In this document: piece by piece, positions 7,613-16,755 of the stretch | How positions within the stretch are numbered: the stretch's first letter is position 1 | Layout of the letters: each line of letters starts with the position of its first letter | Assembly (NCBI GenBank): GCA_013003535.1 | Contig: JABDIY010000052.1 | Location: forward strand, 26,173 to 90,172 | Origin: Acidimicrobiales bacterium | GTDB lineage: Bacteria > Actinomycetota > Acidimicrobiia > Acidimicrobiales > SZUA-35 | Length of the DNA: 64,000 bases | Reading direction: 5' to 3' | Translations under genes and position numbers: made by a program | The notes under the pieces: model-generated | Databases searched by the model: none | Seen by the model: the letters and a program-made list of their open reading frames with translations, nothing else | Told to the model about the DNA's origin: nothing

Positions 7613-10192
7613 ATGATTTACATGCTCACCGATCCAGGGGCTGTGGCGAATCAGGGGCAATCCAGGCACACGATCTTGACGCCCGATCAGCGGGTTCGGA
7701 TATTCGTTTCATCCACCTTGGAGGAGCTCGCAGCCGAACGCGCCGCCGTCTGCGATGCGATTCGACGCCTCCGGCTCTCGCCGGTGCTGTTCGAATTGGG
7801 AGCGCGGTCCCATCCTCCGCGGAGCCTCTATCGTTCGTATCTTGAACAAAGCCATGTCTTCGTCGGGCTCTACTGGGAACGGTACGGATGGGTGGCACCA
7901 GGCATGGACGTGTCGGGTCTCGAAGACGAGTACCGCCTGGGCAGCACCAAGCCGATGTTGGTCTATGTAAAACGCCCTGCGCCCCGACGCGAAGAACGGC
8001 TGATCGGCCTGCTCGAGCGGATCCGGTCGGATGATGCAGTGTCGTACCGCGCGTTCACCAACGCCGAGGAGCTCGAAGCTTTGGTTTCCGATGATCTTTC
8101 GATGCTGTTGAGCGAAGCATTTCTGGATCGGCCAGATCTCGGCGACACCACACCTCGGCGATTCACCTTGCCTAGCGACGCCACGCCGTTTATCGGCAGG
8201 GCTCACGAACTCGACGCTCTGACGGCCTTGGTGAATGATCCCAGTGTCCGGTTGGTCACCCTGACCGGGCCGGGGGGCATCGGCAAGACGCGACTCGCGT
8301 TGCGAGCTGCGACCCAGGCCGCGCCGGCCTTCGAGGAGGGTGCCGTGTTCGTTTCGCTGGCTTCGGTGACCGACAGCCGTCAGGTCGTCCAGCACATCGC
8401 ATCGGCGATCGGCCTGCGAGACACCAGTGGCATCACGCTCGACGTACTCAAGAATGACCTCTCGAGAAGGTCGCTCCTGCTCGTCGTGGACAACTTCGAG
8501 CACGTCATGGCCGCAGCCGGGATCCTTACCGAGCTGGTCGACGGCGCAACGAACCTCATGGTGTTGGTCACCAGCCGCGAAGCGCTCAGGGTGCGAGCCG
8601 AGCACGAGTTCCCCGTGCCTCCCCTCGACGCGGAGGACAGCGCCCTCATGTTCGAGGACCGCGCCCTCGCCGTGCGACCCGATTTCATGATGGCGGGTCC
8701 AAATCGGGAGATCGTCGACCGCATCAGTCAGCGACTTGAAGGAGTGCCTCTGGCCATCGAGTTGGCGGCGGCGCGAGTGAGAGTACTCACTCCGGCGGTG
8801 ATCCTCGATCGGCTCGATCGCCGTCTCGACTTCCTCGTCGCCGGTCCTCGTGACCTTCCCGAACGCCAGCGGGCACTTCGCGACACGATCCGCTGGAGCT
8901 TCGACCTTCTCGACGAAACCGAGCGGCGCGTGTTCTCCGGGCTCGGTGTGTTCGTGGGCAGCTTCTCGCTCAGCGCCGTCGAGGCGATCGCTCCTGCCTT
9001 GGATGTGTCCAGCACCGACATTCTCGACACGCTGGCGGCTCTCGTCGACAAAAGCCTGGTGCGGGCCGAGGCCTCGGCCGGTGAGCCCCGGTTCCGGATG
9101 CTTCAGATGGTCGCCGATTTCGCGGGCGATCGCTTGGCCGAACGAGCTGAGGAAACGACGGTCGGCGAACTCCACGCTATGCACTACCACCAGCTCGGAT
9201 TGGACGTCGGAAGGGGCGTAGTCCACGGAGATCAGCGTCGGTGGCTGGCGGTGGTAGGGGACGACACCGAAGGCGAGGCCGGCAACCTGCGCGCCGCGCT
9301 GGACTGGTTGATGCACCATCGCCGCCTCGACGACCTGGCGTCGCTGGCATGGGCGCTGTGGGTCCCGACCTGGGTGAACGGCCAGATAGAGGAAGGACGA
9401 CGCCTGGCGAAAGCCGCCCTCGCGGCCGACGGCGAGCTCTCCGATCGCTCGCGCGCTCGCCTTCTCGTCGTGCTTGGAGTCTACGAAATGTGGACCGGCA
9501 ACCATGACGATGCGATCGTCTCGTTGCACGAAGGAGGTGAACTGGCTCGTGGTATCGGCGATGAGGACGCCGGCGCAGCAGCCATGCTGGCTGAATCCAT
9601 GGTTGAGGGGCCCGGCGCAGGAGCACGGCGGGCAGAGGAACTGGCGCTCCAGACGTTGGAGACCTACCGCCGGCTTGGCGATACCTGGGGTGAAGCGGCG
9701 ACCCTGAACGTGTTGGCCTGGATATACACAGCAAACGAACGGTTCGGCGACGAAACCATCTTCGAGCAGGCGCTCTCGGTCTCGTTGGCAGCTGGGGACG
9801 AACAATTCACCGCACTCGCCGAGGTCAACCTGGCCGAGTACTGGCTCCACCACGGTGACCTCGATGAGACGACCCGACTCCTCACCTCGTGTATCGACCG
9901 CCATCGGTCACTCCGGCTGATGTACTCCATCGCATATTTGCTCGAGGGAACGGCTCGCCTGGCAGCACACTGTGGCGACACCCCGCGTGCGGCGCGTCTC
10001 CTCGGAGCGGCTTGGGAAATCCGTTCGACGACGGGCGTTGCGATATGGGGAAGTCAGCGCGAGCGGCGCGACCGCTTCGCCGCCGAGCTGTCTCGGTCTC
10101 TGGGTACGGAGGTCTTTGCTGCGGCCGTGGACTCGGGACGAGCCCTTGATTACGCCAGCGCGGTCGATGAGGCATCCATCGACCTGCCCTAG
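7613..10192 (+). CDS. DUF4062-STAND ATPase with TPR-like C-terminus
   Basis: The 859-residue protein begins with a DUF4062-like domain (about 25-165, with RVRIFVSSTLEELAAERAAV). A STAND/NB-ARC nucleotide-binding module follows: P-loop GPGGIGKT at 219-226, a Walker B-like LLLVVDNFEH, a TSREAL sensor motif, and the QRALRDTIRWSFDLL / VFSGLGVFVGSFSL region typical of AfsR-related ATPases. The C-terminal ~350 residues look like helical repeats. I see no helix-turn-helix, so it is not an obvious transcription factor. It may be a signalling or regulatory switch, and related architectures also occur in defence systems. The ATG at 7613 follows GGGGAG, 24 bases after the multicopper oxidase stop, so co-transcription is likely. 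Its stop overlaps by 4 bases with the stop of the convergent gene. Confidence 0.85.
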   Translation: MIYMLTDPGAVANQGQSRHTILTPDQRVRIFVSSTLEELAAERAAVCDAIRRLRLSPVLFELGARSHPPRSLYRSYLEQSHVFVGLYWERYGWVAPGMDVSGLEDEYRLGSTKPMLVYVKRPAPRREERLIGLLERIRSDDAVSYRAFTNAEELEALVSDDLSMLLSEAFLDRPDLGDTTPRRFTLPSDATPFIGRAHELDALTALVNDPSVRLVTLTGPGGIGKTRLALRAATQAAPAFEEGAVFVSLASVTDSRQVVQHIASAIGLRDTSGITLDVLKNDLSRRSLLLVVDNFEHVMAAAGILTELVDGATNLMVLVTSREALRVRAEHEFPVPPLDAEDSALMFEDRALAVRPDFMMAGPNREIVDRISQRLEGVPLAIELAAARVRVLTPAVILDRLDRRLDFLVAGPRDLPERQRALRDTIRWSFDLLDETERRVFSGLGVFVGSFSLSAVEAIAPALDVSSTDILDTLAALVDKSLVRAEASAGEPRFRMLQMVADFAGDRLAERAEETTVGELHAMHYHQLGLDVGRGVVHGDQRRWLAVVGDDTEGEAGNLRAALDWLMHHRRLDDLASLAWALWVPTWVNGQIEEGRRLAKAALAADGELSDRSRARLLVVLGVYEMWTGNHDDAIVSLHEGGELARGIGDEDAGAAAMLAESMVEGPGAGARRAEELALQTLETYRRLGDTWGEAATLNVLAWIYTANERFGDETIFEQALSVSLAAGDEQFTALAEVNLAEYWLHHGDLDETTRLLTSCIDRHRSLRLMYSIAYLLEGTARLAAHCGDTPRAARLLGAAWEIRSTTGVAIWGSQRERRDRFAAELSRSLGTEVFAAAVDSGRALDYASAVDEASIDLP

Positions 10193-10452
10193 GACACGCC
10201 GCTGTCATGGTCCTCGTGCTTCACGCTCAGAACCGCCCAGACATCATCGGCCTTCATCGCAAGTCGATCATGATGAGTAAGGGCGCGGATCACCTCTCTC
10301 AGGCTGGTCTGCAGCCGCTCCGATTTGGCCAATGCCTCAGGGTGAATGTCACCCTCTTGGTCGTGGTCGACGGTGAGCATCGCCACAATGTCGTCGGCGT
10401 CGGCGGCGAGATGCTCCAAATGACTTGCCAGGGTTTTCGGGATAAGGGTCAC
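10189..10452 (-). CDS. Small helical protein with an internal repeat, function unknown
   Basis: This 87-residue protein starts at a GTG with GAGGAG seven bases upstream. The frame stays open further upstream, but that part has no ribosome binding site and reads as low-quality sequence. The protein is acidic and His-rich, and probably all helical. It carries a two-fold repeat: LAADADDIVAMLTVDH near residue 15 and LAMKADDVWAVLSVKH near residue 66. Both fit the pattern L-A-x-x-A-D-D-[IV]-x-A-[MV]-L-[ST]-V-x-H. I do not recognise a family. The paired Asp/His could bind metal, but nothing shows this. It is convergent with the DUF4062-STAND gene and the two share a CTAG stop overlap. Confidence 0.6.
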   Translation of the reverse strand: MTLIPKTLASHLEHLAADADDIVAMLTVDHDQEGDIHPEALAKSERLQTSLREVIRALTHHDRLAMKADDVWAVLSVKHEDHDSGVS

Positions 10453-10632
10453 GGACGGGCTCCTCTTCGATCGAAATTTGTAGGAGGCAATCTGCGGTGG
10501 GAGTTGGCGTCGGAACAACGGCTTTCGTAACGCCAATGGCAGTTCGCCCCGGGAACCCGACACTACCACCGACGCCCGCTGAGCTGCAGGGCGGGGGCGT
10601 TCCGGCTGAGCGGTCGCCCTAGGAGGCACCGG

Positions 10633-10689
10633 ATGCCGCGGATTTCCGCTTCTTGTCACCCGTTACCTGCAGCCGTTTCGTCTGTGTAA
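10633..10689 (+). CDS. Possible 18-codon leader ORF
   Basis: An ATG at 10633 is preceded by a perfect AGGAGG with a six-base spacer. The frame (MPRISASCHPLPAAVSSV) ends in TAA at 10687-10689, directly followed by a GTG (10690) in the frame of the downstream membrane protein. The Shine-Dalgarno is the best in this region, yet it leads only to this peptide. It could be an upstream ORF that couples translation to the next gene, or it could be chance. I see no attenuator-like codon run or hairpin pair. Confidence 0.3.
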   Translation: MPRISASCHPLPAAVSSV

Positions 10690-10728
10690 GTGACCGCCCA
10701 TTCCCGCCAACAATCGAACAGAGGAACT

Positions 10729-11472
10729 ATGGGAGCAATTCTTCAGCCCAACAGAGACGTGATGGACCGCGTACCCTCCGAGACCGCTTTTTCACCAAAC
10801 GCCGCCGCCCGGGAACCGAGTGCCCACGCGGGCGTATCTCTCTCCCGGACTTCCCCCGCAACGCATGTTTCATCGACCATCGCCTGGCCCCTTTTGGTGG
10901 GAGGCGGTCTCATCGCCGGGGCTGCGTGGGGCATCAACGCGCGGCTCTGGATGCGCTACATCACGACGGACCCCGAATTCTCCTGGGGTGGAACGCTGTT
11001 CATCGTCATCGGTTTTGCCATCGTCGGTTTGTCTCAGTCGGTCGCTTTTGTCGCCCGCCGACGTATCAGCACGCGTTGGAAGCTGACCCTCGTACGCATC
11101 GCAACCTTCGTCGGCCTGCTCCCGATCTTCGGTGCTGCCGGTGCCCTAATGGCGCCGACCGTTCTCCTCGGCGCTCTAGCAATGAGCCATTCCGACTGGC
11201 CCAAGTGGCTTCGCGGGATCTCGGGGATCGGCGCGACCCTCCCCGTAGCGGCGGTGTCAGCGTCGGTATTTGCGGACTTCTCCGTGCTCCATGCGATGTT
11301 GGCCACCATATGGCTCATCGTCATCTACGCAGTGGTTGTGGTCGCGGCCCAATTCACCCTTGCACCGCAGCTGGATGGTTGGCGCCCTCCGAAGCCCCTT
11401 CGTCTGGTTGGATTCGCTGCGGTACTACCACTCTTGCTCGGCGCTGCCCTTACATTGTTCGCCGGGTTCTAG
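10729..11472 (+). CDS. Multi-pass membrane protein, function unknown
   Basis: About 247 residues. The first ~45 are polar and probably cytoplasmic. Then come about six hydrophobic segments, including IAWPLLVGGGLIAGAAWG, LFIVIGFAIVGLSQSVAF, ATFVGLLPIFGAAGALMA, LHAMLATIWLIVIYAVVVVA and a C-terminal VGFAAVLPLLLGAALTLFAG. I do not recognise a family. ATG 10729 has GAGGA three bases upstream, a short spacer. An alternative start is GTG 10690, which abuts the stop of the short ORF at 10633-10689. The gene stands alone on the plus strand between a convergent-divergent pair, so context gives no functional clue. Confidence 0.65.
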   Translation: MGAILQPNRDVMDRVPSETAFSPNAAAREPSAHAGVSLSRTSPATHVSSTIAWPLLVGGGLIAGAAWGINARLWMRYITTDPEFSWGGTLFIVIGFAIVGLSQSVAFVARRRISTRWKLTLVRIATFVGLLPIFGAAGALMAPTVLLGALAMSHSDWPKWLRGISGIGATLPVAAVSASVFADFSVLHAMLATIWLIVIYAVVVVAAQFTLAPQLDGWRPPKPLRLVGFAAVLPLLLGAALTLFAGF

Positions 11473-11565
11473 GGACATACGCGATCACCAGATGACGTCT
11501 TTGAAACTCGTGGCGGATAATCGGTCCGACGGTTCCACGACCCAACGTGAGGATATTCTTAAGCC

Positions 11566-12135
11566 GTGAACGTCACGATGGTGGGATGTTCAGCACCCTA
11601 CCGAGAAGCGGTTGCCCGTCGCCTGATGGAGCGCGGCTTGTCCAAATCGACCGTAGATGACGAGCCACAGGTAATCCTGATCCAATGTGATTCAGAAGAG
11701 CATTGGCGTCGGCTGGCGGTCGAGTCAAAACGCGATTCCGTAACTGTCGCGGTTCTGCCCACGGCGATCATGGAGAACTACATTCGGGCACTTGTGGTTG
11801 GAGCATCAGGGGTGGTGCCAGCGGATACCTCCAGCGGCATGGTGGCAACGGTGATCGAGTCCGCCTCCCATGGCGAAGTCGTCCTCCCGCGGGCGACGGC
11901 ATGCAGCCTCGCCGTCCGCGCCCAACGGACCGAGCCCCCCAGTTCCTTGACCGCCAGCGACGCCGAGGTTCTGAAAGCTCTGGCCTCTGGGACGACGATC
12001 GTTGAAATCGCAAAGAAGCACTTTTTCAGCGAGCGAACTGCGCGCCGCCGCCTCCACACCCTCTACGGCAAGCTCGGTGTTCGTAATAGCGCTGAAGCCA
12101 TTGCGGCCGCAGCTCGCATGGGGATCGTGGAGTGA
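11566..12135 (+). CDS. LuxR-family regulator with a degenerate receiver domain
   Basis: The 189-residue protein ends in a LuxR HTH (LTASDAEVLKALASGTTIVE, then FFSERTARRRLHTLYGKLG). The N-terminal ~110 residues have the length and beta-alpha rhythm of a response regulator receiver. However, the strand that should end in the phosphoacceptor Asp reads VILIQCDSEEHW, and the conserved Lys loop reads GVVPADTSSG with no Lys. It is therefore probably a phosphorylation-independent pseudo-receiver. The GTG at 11566 is taken as start, with a GAGGA about 12 bases away; ATG 11578 is an alternative. No kinase gene is adjacent. Convergent with kup. Confidence 0.75.
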   Translation: MNVTMVGCSAPYREAVARRLMERGLSKSTVDDEPQVILIQCDSEEHWRRLAVESKRDSVTVAVLPTAIMENYIRALVVGASGVVPADTSSGMVATVIESASHGEVVLPRATACSLAVRAQRTEPPSSLTASDAEVLKALASGTTIVEIAKKHFFSERTARRRLHTLYGKLGVRNSAEAIAAAARMGIVE

Positions 12136-12168
12136 GGACACCTTGCCAATTTGCCCGTTTGGTTCGTT

Positions 12169-14043
12169 CTAAATGCTCAAATGGGTACCAATATCAACAC
12201 TGCGCTCGATCGGAAGTCCAAAGTGTGCCGAGGGATCGGCGGCGTTCCGGCTGAGCAGCGCGTAGAGGTGTTCTCTCCAGCTCGACATGCTGGGATCATC
12301 GATGACGCCAATTCGTTCGCGACCAAGAAAATAGGTGGTGTGATCGGGGTCGAAGGTCAGCCCGTCGATCAGCAATCCAGGAAGATCTGAGCCGAGATCG
12401 GGCTGGTCGAGGTATCCATAACGCATCTCCAGTTCGAAGAATCCGAGCGGGTGCTGCGTGACGCGATCCCGGGCTGCCGGAAGTACGTGAGGACGCTCGT
12501 CGGTGACGACCGACAGAAGGACCACCGTCTCGTGGAGACTGGCGTTGTGCCGAAGATTGGCCAGGAGGGCTGGCGGAACGAGGCCGCCCGTGCGATGAAG
12601 GTAGACACCGGTCCCAGGGTGTCGAGAGAAGCTGTTCTCGGAGAGGTCACTGAGAAATACCGAAACCGACAGGCCTCCCCGTTCCACGCGCTGAGCAACA
12701 AGCTGCCGGCCCGCACTCCAGGTCGTGAAGACGACAAACCCGACCATGCCAATCACCAGGGGGAACCAACCCCCCGAGGGGATCTTGAAGAGGTTGGCCG
12801 CGGCAAATGCCACGTCTACCAGCAACAGCGGGGTCACCACCACCGCCGTTCTCATGTTGGACCAGCCCCAATGGTTGACTGCAACCGCGGCGATCAGGCC
12901 GGTGGTCACCACCATCGTGATTGTTACCGCCACTCCGTAGGCCGCCGCGAGACGGGCCGAGGAGCCAAATGAAAAGACCAAGATCAAGCACGCCACCAGC
13001 AAGAACCAGTTGATCGCCGGAATGTAGACCTGACCTTTCTGAGCTGCGGAGGTCTGAACAACCCGAATTCGTGGCAAAAAGTTCAGGTTGATCGCCTGAA
13101 CCGTGAGGGAGAAAGCTCCGGTGATAAGCGCTTGCGAGGCAATGATCGTTGCAGCAGTTGCGAGAACGGTGAGCGGCAACTGCCCCCAGGAAGGGGCCAA
13201 GAGGAAGAACGGGCTCTCGATCGTGGTCTGATCGCTGAGCAGTAACGCTCCCTGCCCCAGATAGTTCAGCACCAAGGCTGGCAATGCGAGACAGAACCAG
13301 GCGATCTGAATCGGAAGCCGGCCAAAGTGCCCCATATCGGCATAGAGCGCTTCACCGCCGGTCACAACCAGGAAAACCGTTCCCAAAGTCAAGAACCCCT
13401 GCACCCCGTTGTCCGCGAAGAAACGGATGGCGTAGACCGGATTGAGTGCCGTCAGGATTCCGGGCTCCCGTCCGATCTCCAACGCTCCGAGGAAACCGAG
13501 CACAAAAAACCAGACAATCATGATCGGACCGAAGAATCGACCCATCGCCGCAGTACCGCGATGTTGGACGGAGAAAAGACCAATCAGGATCGCCGCGGCG
13601 ATCGGCAAAACCCATCGATGGACCGACGGAAGCGCAACCTCGATTCCTTCAACTGCAGAAAGCACCGAAATCGCCGGCGTAATCATTCCGTCGCCATAGA
13701 GCAACGCTGTTCCAAACAACCCGACAAGGACGAAAAAGCGGCTACCGCGATCGCCACCTACCAACGCTACTAGCGCAAGGATCCCCCCCTCGCCGTCATT
13801 ATCTGCTCGCATGACGAGCAGCAGATACTTGACCGTGACCACGATGATCAACGACCAGAACATCAGCGATAACACGCCATACACGTTGCCCTCCACCACT
13901 GCGATCTGGCCCTCATCTGAGAGCGACTCCCGAAGTGCGTAGAGCGGGCTGGTGCCGATATCGCCGAAGACAACTCCTAGGGCACCTACGGAAAGAGGCA
14001 GCAGCGACGGCGGGGCGTTGAGTGAACTCTTGCTGGTATTCAA
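12169..14043 (-). CDS. kup: Kup-type potassium uptake permease
   Basis: The 624-residue protein has the KUP/HAK family hallmark GDIGTSPLYAL at residues 27-37, followed by about twelve hydrophobic helices and a ~150-residue hydrophilic C-terminal domain. Full length for the family. The family takes up K+ with protons across the cytoplasmic membrane. The start is a TTG at 14041-14043 with only a weak upstream purine stretch. No ATG lies close enough to precede the conserved N-terminal block. The gene stands alone. A ~260-base leader/promoter region with a strong inverted repeat (14180-14213) separates it from the divergent ABC exporter operon. Confidence 0.93.
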   Translation of the reverse strand: MNTSKSSLNAPPSLLPLSVGALGVVFGDIGTSPLYALRESLSDEGQIAVVEGNVYGVLSLMFWSLIIVVTVKYLLLVMRADNDGEGGILALVALVGGDRGSRFFVLVGLFGTALLYGDGMITPAISVLSAVEGIEVALPSVHRWVLPIAAAILIGLFSVQHRGTAAMGRFFGPIMIVWFFVLGFLGALEIGREPGILTALNPVYAIRFFADNGVQGFLTLGTVFLVVTGGEALYADMGHFGRLPIQIAWFCLALPALVLNYLGQGALLLSDQTTIESPFFLLAPSWGQLPLTVLATAATIIASQALITGAFSLTVQAINLNFLPRIRVVQTSAAQKGQVYIPAINWFLLVACLILVFSFGSSARLAAAYGVAVTITMVVTTGLIAAVAVNHWGWSNMRTAVVVTPLLLVDVAFAAANLFKIPSGGWFPLVIGMVGFVVFTTWSAGRQLVAQRVERGGLSVSVFLSDLSENSFSRHPGTGVYLHRTGGLVPPALLANLRHNASLHETVVLLSVVTDERPHVLPAARDRVTQHPLGFFELEMRYGYLDQPDLGSDLPGLLIDGLTFDPDHTTYFLGRERIGVIDDPSMSSWREHLYALLSRNAADPSAHFGLPIERSVDIGTHLSI

Positions 14044-14179
14044 CTTTGCTCGTTCGAAGTCCGCCCCACGCGGATCAGTTCACCTGATGGTCGGACGTTT
14101 GGGGATGTCACCGAAAGTCTCGCACGAGAAATCTGAAAGCGTCGGATTCTCACGGAAATCCCGCTGCCCTAGGAGCCAA

Positions 14180-14213
14180 CATGCCGGCTCGCTGCAGGGG
14201 GCGAGCCGGCATG
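14180..14213. repeat. 12-bp perfect inverted repeat between kup and the ABC operon
   Basis: CATGCCGGCTCG at 14180-14191 is exactly complementary to CGAGCCGGCATG at 14202-14213, with a 10-base G-rich loop. It lies in the divergent intergenic region about 137 bases upstream of kup and 97 bases upstream of the ABC ATPase gene. No T-run follows directly on either strand, so it is not a classic intrinsic terminator. It could be an operator or an RNA hairpin in the kup leader. Confidence 0.6.
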
Positions 14214-14309
14214 CTGGCGGCGGAATCTTTTCAGTTGCTATCGGTTGTCTTGGATTGTGCCCGACGGTCGCTGACCCTAGCCTGACCAGTCAGGTAGGAG
14301 TCAGGGTTC

Positions 14310-15347
14310 ATGTGTCGTACTTCAGGTATGACAAACACGGTAATGCGAGACAATTTTGCAGCCGTCGATTCCCGTTTGATCGTACCCATTCTTGAAACAA
14401 CTGGCCTGAAGGTCACGTACGGCTCGTTCACGGCCGCCGACGACATCTCGATTAGCGTCGGCGAAGGAGAGATCTACGGTCTACTCGGACCGAACGGGGC
14501 GGGCAAGACGTCGATCATCCGAGCGTTGACAACCATCATTCCGATCGCCTCGGGCTCTGCCACGATCGCTGGCCACCCGCTGACGGATGCGGCTGCCGTT
14601 CGAGCTTCAATTGGCGTTCTACCTGAATCGAACGGCTACCCCTCCGCCCAAACGGGGCGGTCGTACCTTCGGTTCTACGGCCAATTGTTCGGATTGTCCC
14701 GCGAGGCTGCTGACCTGCGGGCGGAGCGTCTCCTCCACCAACTAGGCCTTGGAAAGAACCACAGTCGGATTTCCACATTCTCTCGAGGCATGCGGCAACG
14801 ACTCGGCCTGGCCCGAGCGCTCATCAACGATCCCGCCGTGCTCTTTCTGGACGAACCGACTCTCGGCCTTGATCCGGCGGGCAAGGAAGACATCATGGCC
14901 CATCTCACCAAAACAGCGGTCGAAAGCGGAACCAGCGTCATTTTGTGCAGCCATCTCCTCGACGAAGTCGAACGGGTCTGCGACCGAATCGCAATCATGG
15001 ACCGGGGCCGGATTGTGGCCGAAGGAACAGTGGAGGAGGTAGTGGCCACTTCAGGCGCAGCCGGAACCGCCAGGGTTCGCATCGCCCCCGAAGACATTGG
15101 GAGAGCCGATGCCGCACTTCGTTCGTCGTTCCCCGACGCAACCATCGGATTCGACAACACCCGACCGGGCGAGTTGGATGTCCCGCTCACCACCGGGAAG
15201 GGAGCCCGTTCAGAACTGCTCCGGTGCTTACTCGCTGCCGGAGTTGATGTGCTCGCGCTCGACCTTCGAGGAGTCCGTCTCAGCGACGCGTTCCTCGGCC
15301 TCACCGACGCCACGGCACCGCAACGAGTAAGGAAAGAGTCGTCATGA
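14310..15347 (+). CDS. ABC exporter ATP-binding protein
   Basis: The 345-residue protein carries Walker [13 protein letters not shown], signature [13 protein letters not shown], Walker [14 protein letters not shown] and the H-loop [14 protein letters not shown]. This layout belongs to the drug/polysaccharide-type ABC-2 exporters (CcmA/DrrA-like). A ~90-residue C-terminal domain follows, as often seen in this group. ATG 14310 has AGGAG nine bases upstream; ATG 14328 is an alternative. An imperfect palindrome around 14279-14299 (CCTAGCCTGACC / GTCAGGTAGG) lies directly upstream and may be an operator. It is the first gene of a three-gene unit with 4-base ATGA overlaps. Substrate unknown. Confidence 0.9.
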   Translation: MCRTSGMTNTVMRDNFAAVDSRLIVPILETTGLKVTYGSFTAADDISISVGEGEIYGLLGPNGAGKTSIIRALTTIIPIASGSATIAGHPLTDAAAVRASIGVLPESNGYPSAQTGRSYLRFYGQLFGLSREAADLRAERLLHQLGLGKNHSRISTFSRGMRQRLGLARALINDPAVLFLDEPTLGLDPAGKEDIMAHLTKTAVESGTSVILCSHLLDEVERVCDRIAIMDRGRIVAEGTVEEVVATSGAAGTARVRIAPEDIGRADAALRSSFPDATIGFDNTRPGELDVPLTTGKGARSELLRCLLAAGVDVLALDLRGVRLSDAFLGLTDATAPQRVRKESS

Positions 15348-16147
15348 CAACCGCAATCCGGCCTCTCCCCCGGTCCGCCCGACGGTCAAACTGGATGGTC
15401 ATCACAAAGCAGGAACTTGTAGACCTGTGGCTGAGCTCAAAAGGTCTTTCCGTGTTGTTCGGATTCACGTCACTGCTCGCAATCCTCGCATACCTGGCAT
15501 CGGCCGACGCCGGCATCAACCTTCTCGATGCCCGCGAGTCTGTTGGCGTGGTAGTCCAGACTGCGATCGGCCTCGGAACCCTCTCGGCCCTGGTGGTCAG
15601 CGCTGATGCAATCTCCGGCGAACGGGAACGGGGCACGCTCGAGGCGCTCCTCGTGACGCCGGTCGCCCGTCTTGACATCGTGGCCGGCAAGCTTCTGGCC
15701 GCTACCACGATGTGGCTGGCCGCCTTGTTGGTAGCACTCCCCTTCGTTGCCGTCATGGCCGATGGACCGGGTGTGGCGTTCGACGCCGTCGCAGTTCTCG
15801 TCGTGGCCGGCACCCTGGTGGCGGCAGCTCTCACCGCTCTCGGCTTAGCAGTGAGTTCACTGGCGATGTCCAATCGTGTGAGCCTGGCCGCCTCGATCGC
15901 CCTCCTTCTCCTTTTGGCAACACCCAGTCAGCTGCCCGCCGTCAAGGCCAACGGGGCTCTTGGCCCCCTGCTCATTCAAGCCAACCCCGTCAGCGCTGGC
16001 CTGCAGCTTGCTACAAACGTCTTGGTCAAACAGGAGGCCTGGGCCGATCAGTGGGCCTACCTCATCTCCCCAATCGTCGCGGCGGTGGGTCTGACGGCGA
16101 TCGCAATTGCTTTGTCCAGTCGCCTCGAACTCGGAGGATCCAGATGA
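15344..16147 (+). CDS. ABC-2 type exporter permease
   Basis: The 267-residue protein has about six membrane segments and the ABC-2 permease hallmark [16 protein letters not shown] after the second segment, the loop that contacts the ATPase. This matches family length (about 250-280) and pairs with the upstream ATPase, with which it overlaps by 4 bases. It also overlaps the next gene by 4 bases. Together they would form a homodimeric-type exporter in the cytoplasmic membrane. NosY-like and Na+/antibiotic exporters share this architecture. The substrate cannot be read from sequence. Confidence 0.88.
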   Translation: MTTAIRPLPRSARRSNWMVITKQELVDLWLSSKGLSVLFGFTSLLAILAYLASADAGINLLDARESVGVVVQTAIGLGTLSALVVSADAISGERERGTLEALLVTPVARLDIVAGKLLAATTMWLAALLVALPFVAVMADGPGVAFDAVAVLVVAGTLVAAALTALGLAVSSLAMSNRVSLAASIALLLLLATPSQLPAVKANGALGPLLIQANPVSAGLQLATNVLVKQEAWADQWAYLISPIVAAVGLTAIAIALSSRLELGGSR

Positions 16148-16707
16148 TTAGGCACCTGTTCTTTGCACTCGGCCTCGGTTGTGCTCTGCTGGCCCCCCTG
16201 GGTCAGGGCGCCGCCGCAGCAACACCGCTAGCCGAGACCATATCGATCTCAGTCGACCCCGCGAATGTCGACGTCGTTCTCGGTGAAAACTTCGACCTCA
16301 CCGTCACGGTTTCGAACGACGGGACCGAGCCAACGCCAGCGCTTGTCGTTCACCTCGACATCACCGACCCAGAGCAGACCACGTCTGTGGACCCTGAGGA
16401 CTGGACGCCAACGCTCAGCCAGACAATCGGCCCGGTTGGGGCGGGGGAATCGATCACGGTCAGCTGGAACCTTCAGCCGATCTCGCCGGGGAGCTTTGCC
16501 ACCTACGCCGTTGCACTGTCGCCTGGAGTAGACACCATTGCTGCCTCAAACGTGTTGCAGGTCAACGTAAGCGATCAACGAACCCTCAACCCGGGTGGGA
16601 TTCTCCCTGTTTCCCTCGCCGCTCCCTCAATCGTCGGTGTCCTCCTCCTCATGCAGATGCGGTTCGCCAGAAAAATCCGCAAGAGCGAAGCATCGCCGTT
16701 GGGGTAG
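16144..16707 (+). CDS. Secreted, membrane-anchored Ig-like (CARDB/DUF11-type) protein
   Basis: The 187-residue protein has a signal peptide (about 1-26, ending AAAATPL). One all-beta domain follows (about 30-145) with the pattern typical of CARDB/DUF11 modules: [20 protein letters not shown], then [22 protein letters not shown]-terminal hydrophobic helix follows (about 153-171) with a basic tail. It would sit outside the cell, anchored next to the exporter encoded upstream, and may help handle the exported substrate (inference). ATG 16144 overlaps the permease stop (ATGA). The same frame is open far upstream inside the permease gene, but that part has no start signal. Confidence 0.75.
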   Translation: MIRHLFFALGLGCALLAPLGQGAAAATPLAETISISVDPANVDVVLGENFDLTVTVSNDGTEPTPALVVHLDITDPEQTTSVDPEDWTPTLSQTIGPVGAGESITVSWNLQPISPGSFATYAVALSPGVDTIAASNVLQVNVSDQRTLNPGGILPVSLAAPSIVGVLLLMQMRFARKIRKSEASPLG

Positions 16708-16755
16708 CCGGACTCTCGCCGAGTGGCGGGGCGTTGGCTGCTATCGGTTGACGAC

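Noticed and set aside
7709..9904. Long open frame on the minus strand, over 700 codons
   Set aside because: It lies fully antisense to the DUF4062-STAND gene, whose motifs are unambiguous. Long antisense frames are common in GC-rich coding DNA.
14044..14309. c-di-AMP (ydaO-type) riboswitch upstream of kup
   Set aside because: Such riboswitches often precede K+ transporters, so I looked for the conserved core on the minus strand. I found only generic hairpins (14180-14213 and small stems near 14120-14160) and no recognisable core.
15712..16143. N-terminal extension of the Ig-like protein gene
   Set aside because: The frame is open through the permease gene, but the extension is Arg/Pro-rich nonsense. 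The ATG at 16144 overlaps the permease stop and starts a clean signal peptide.
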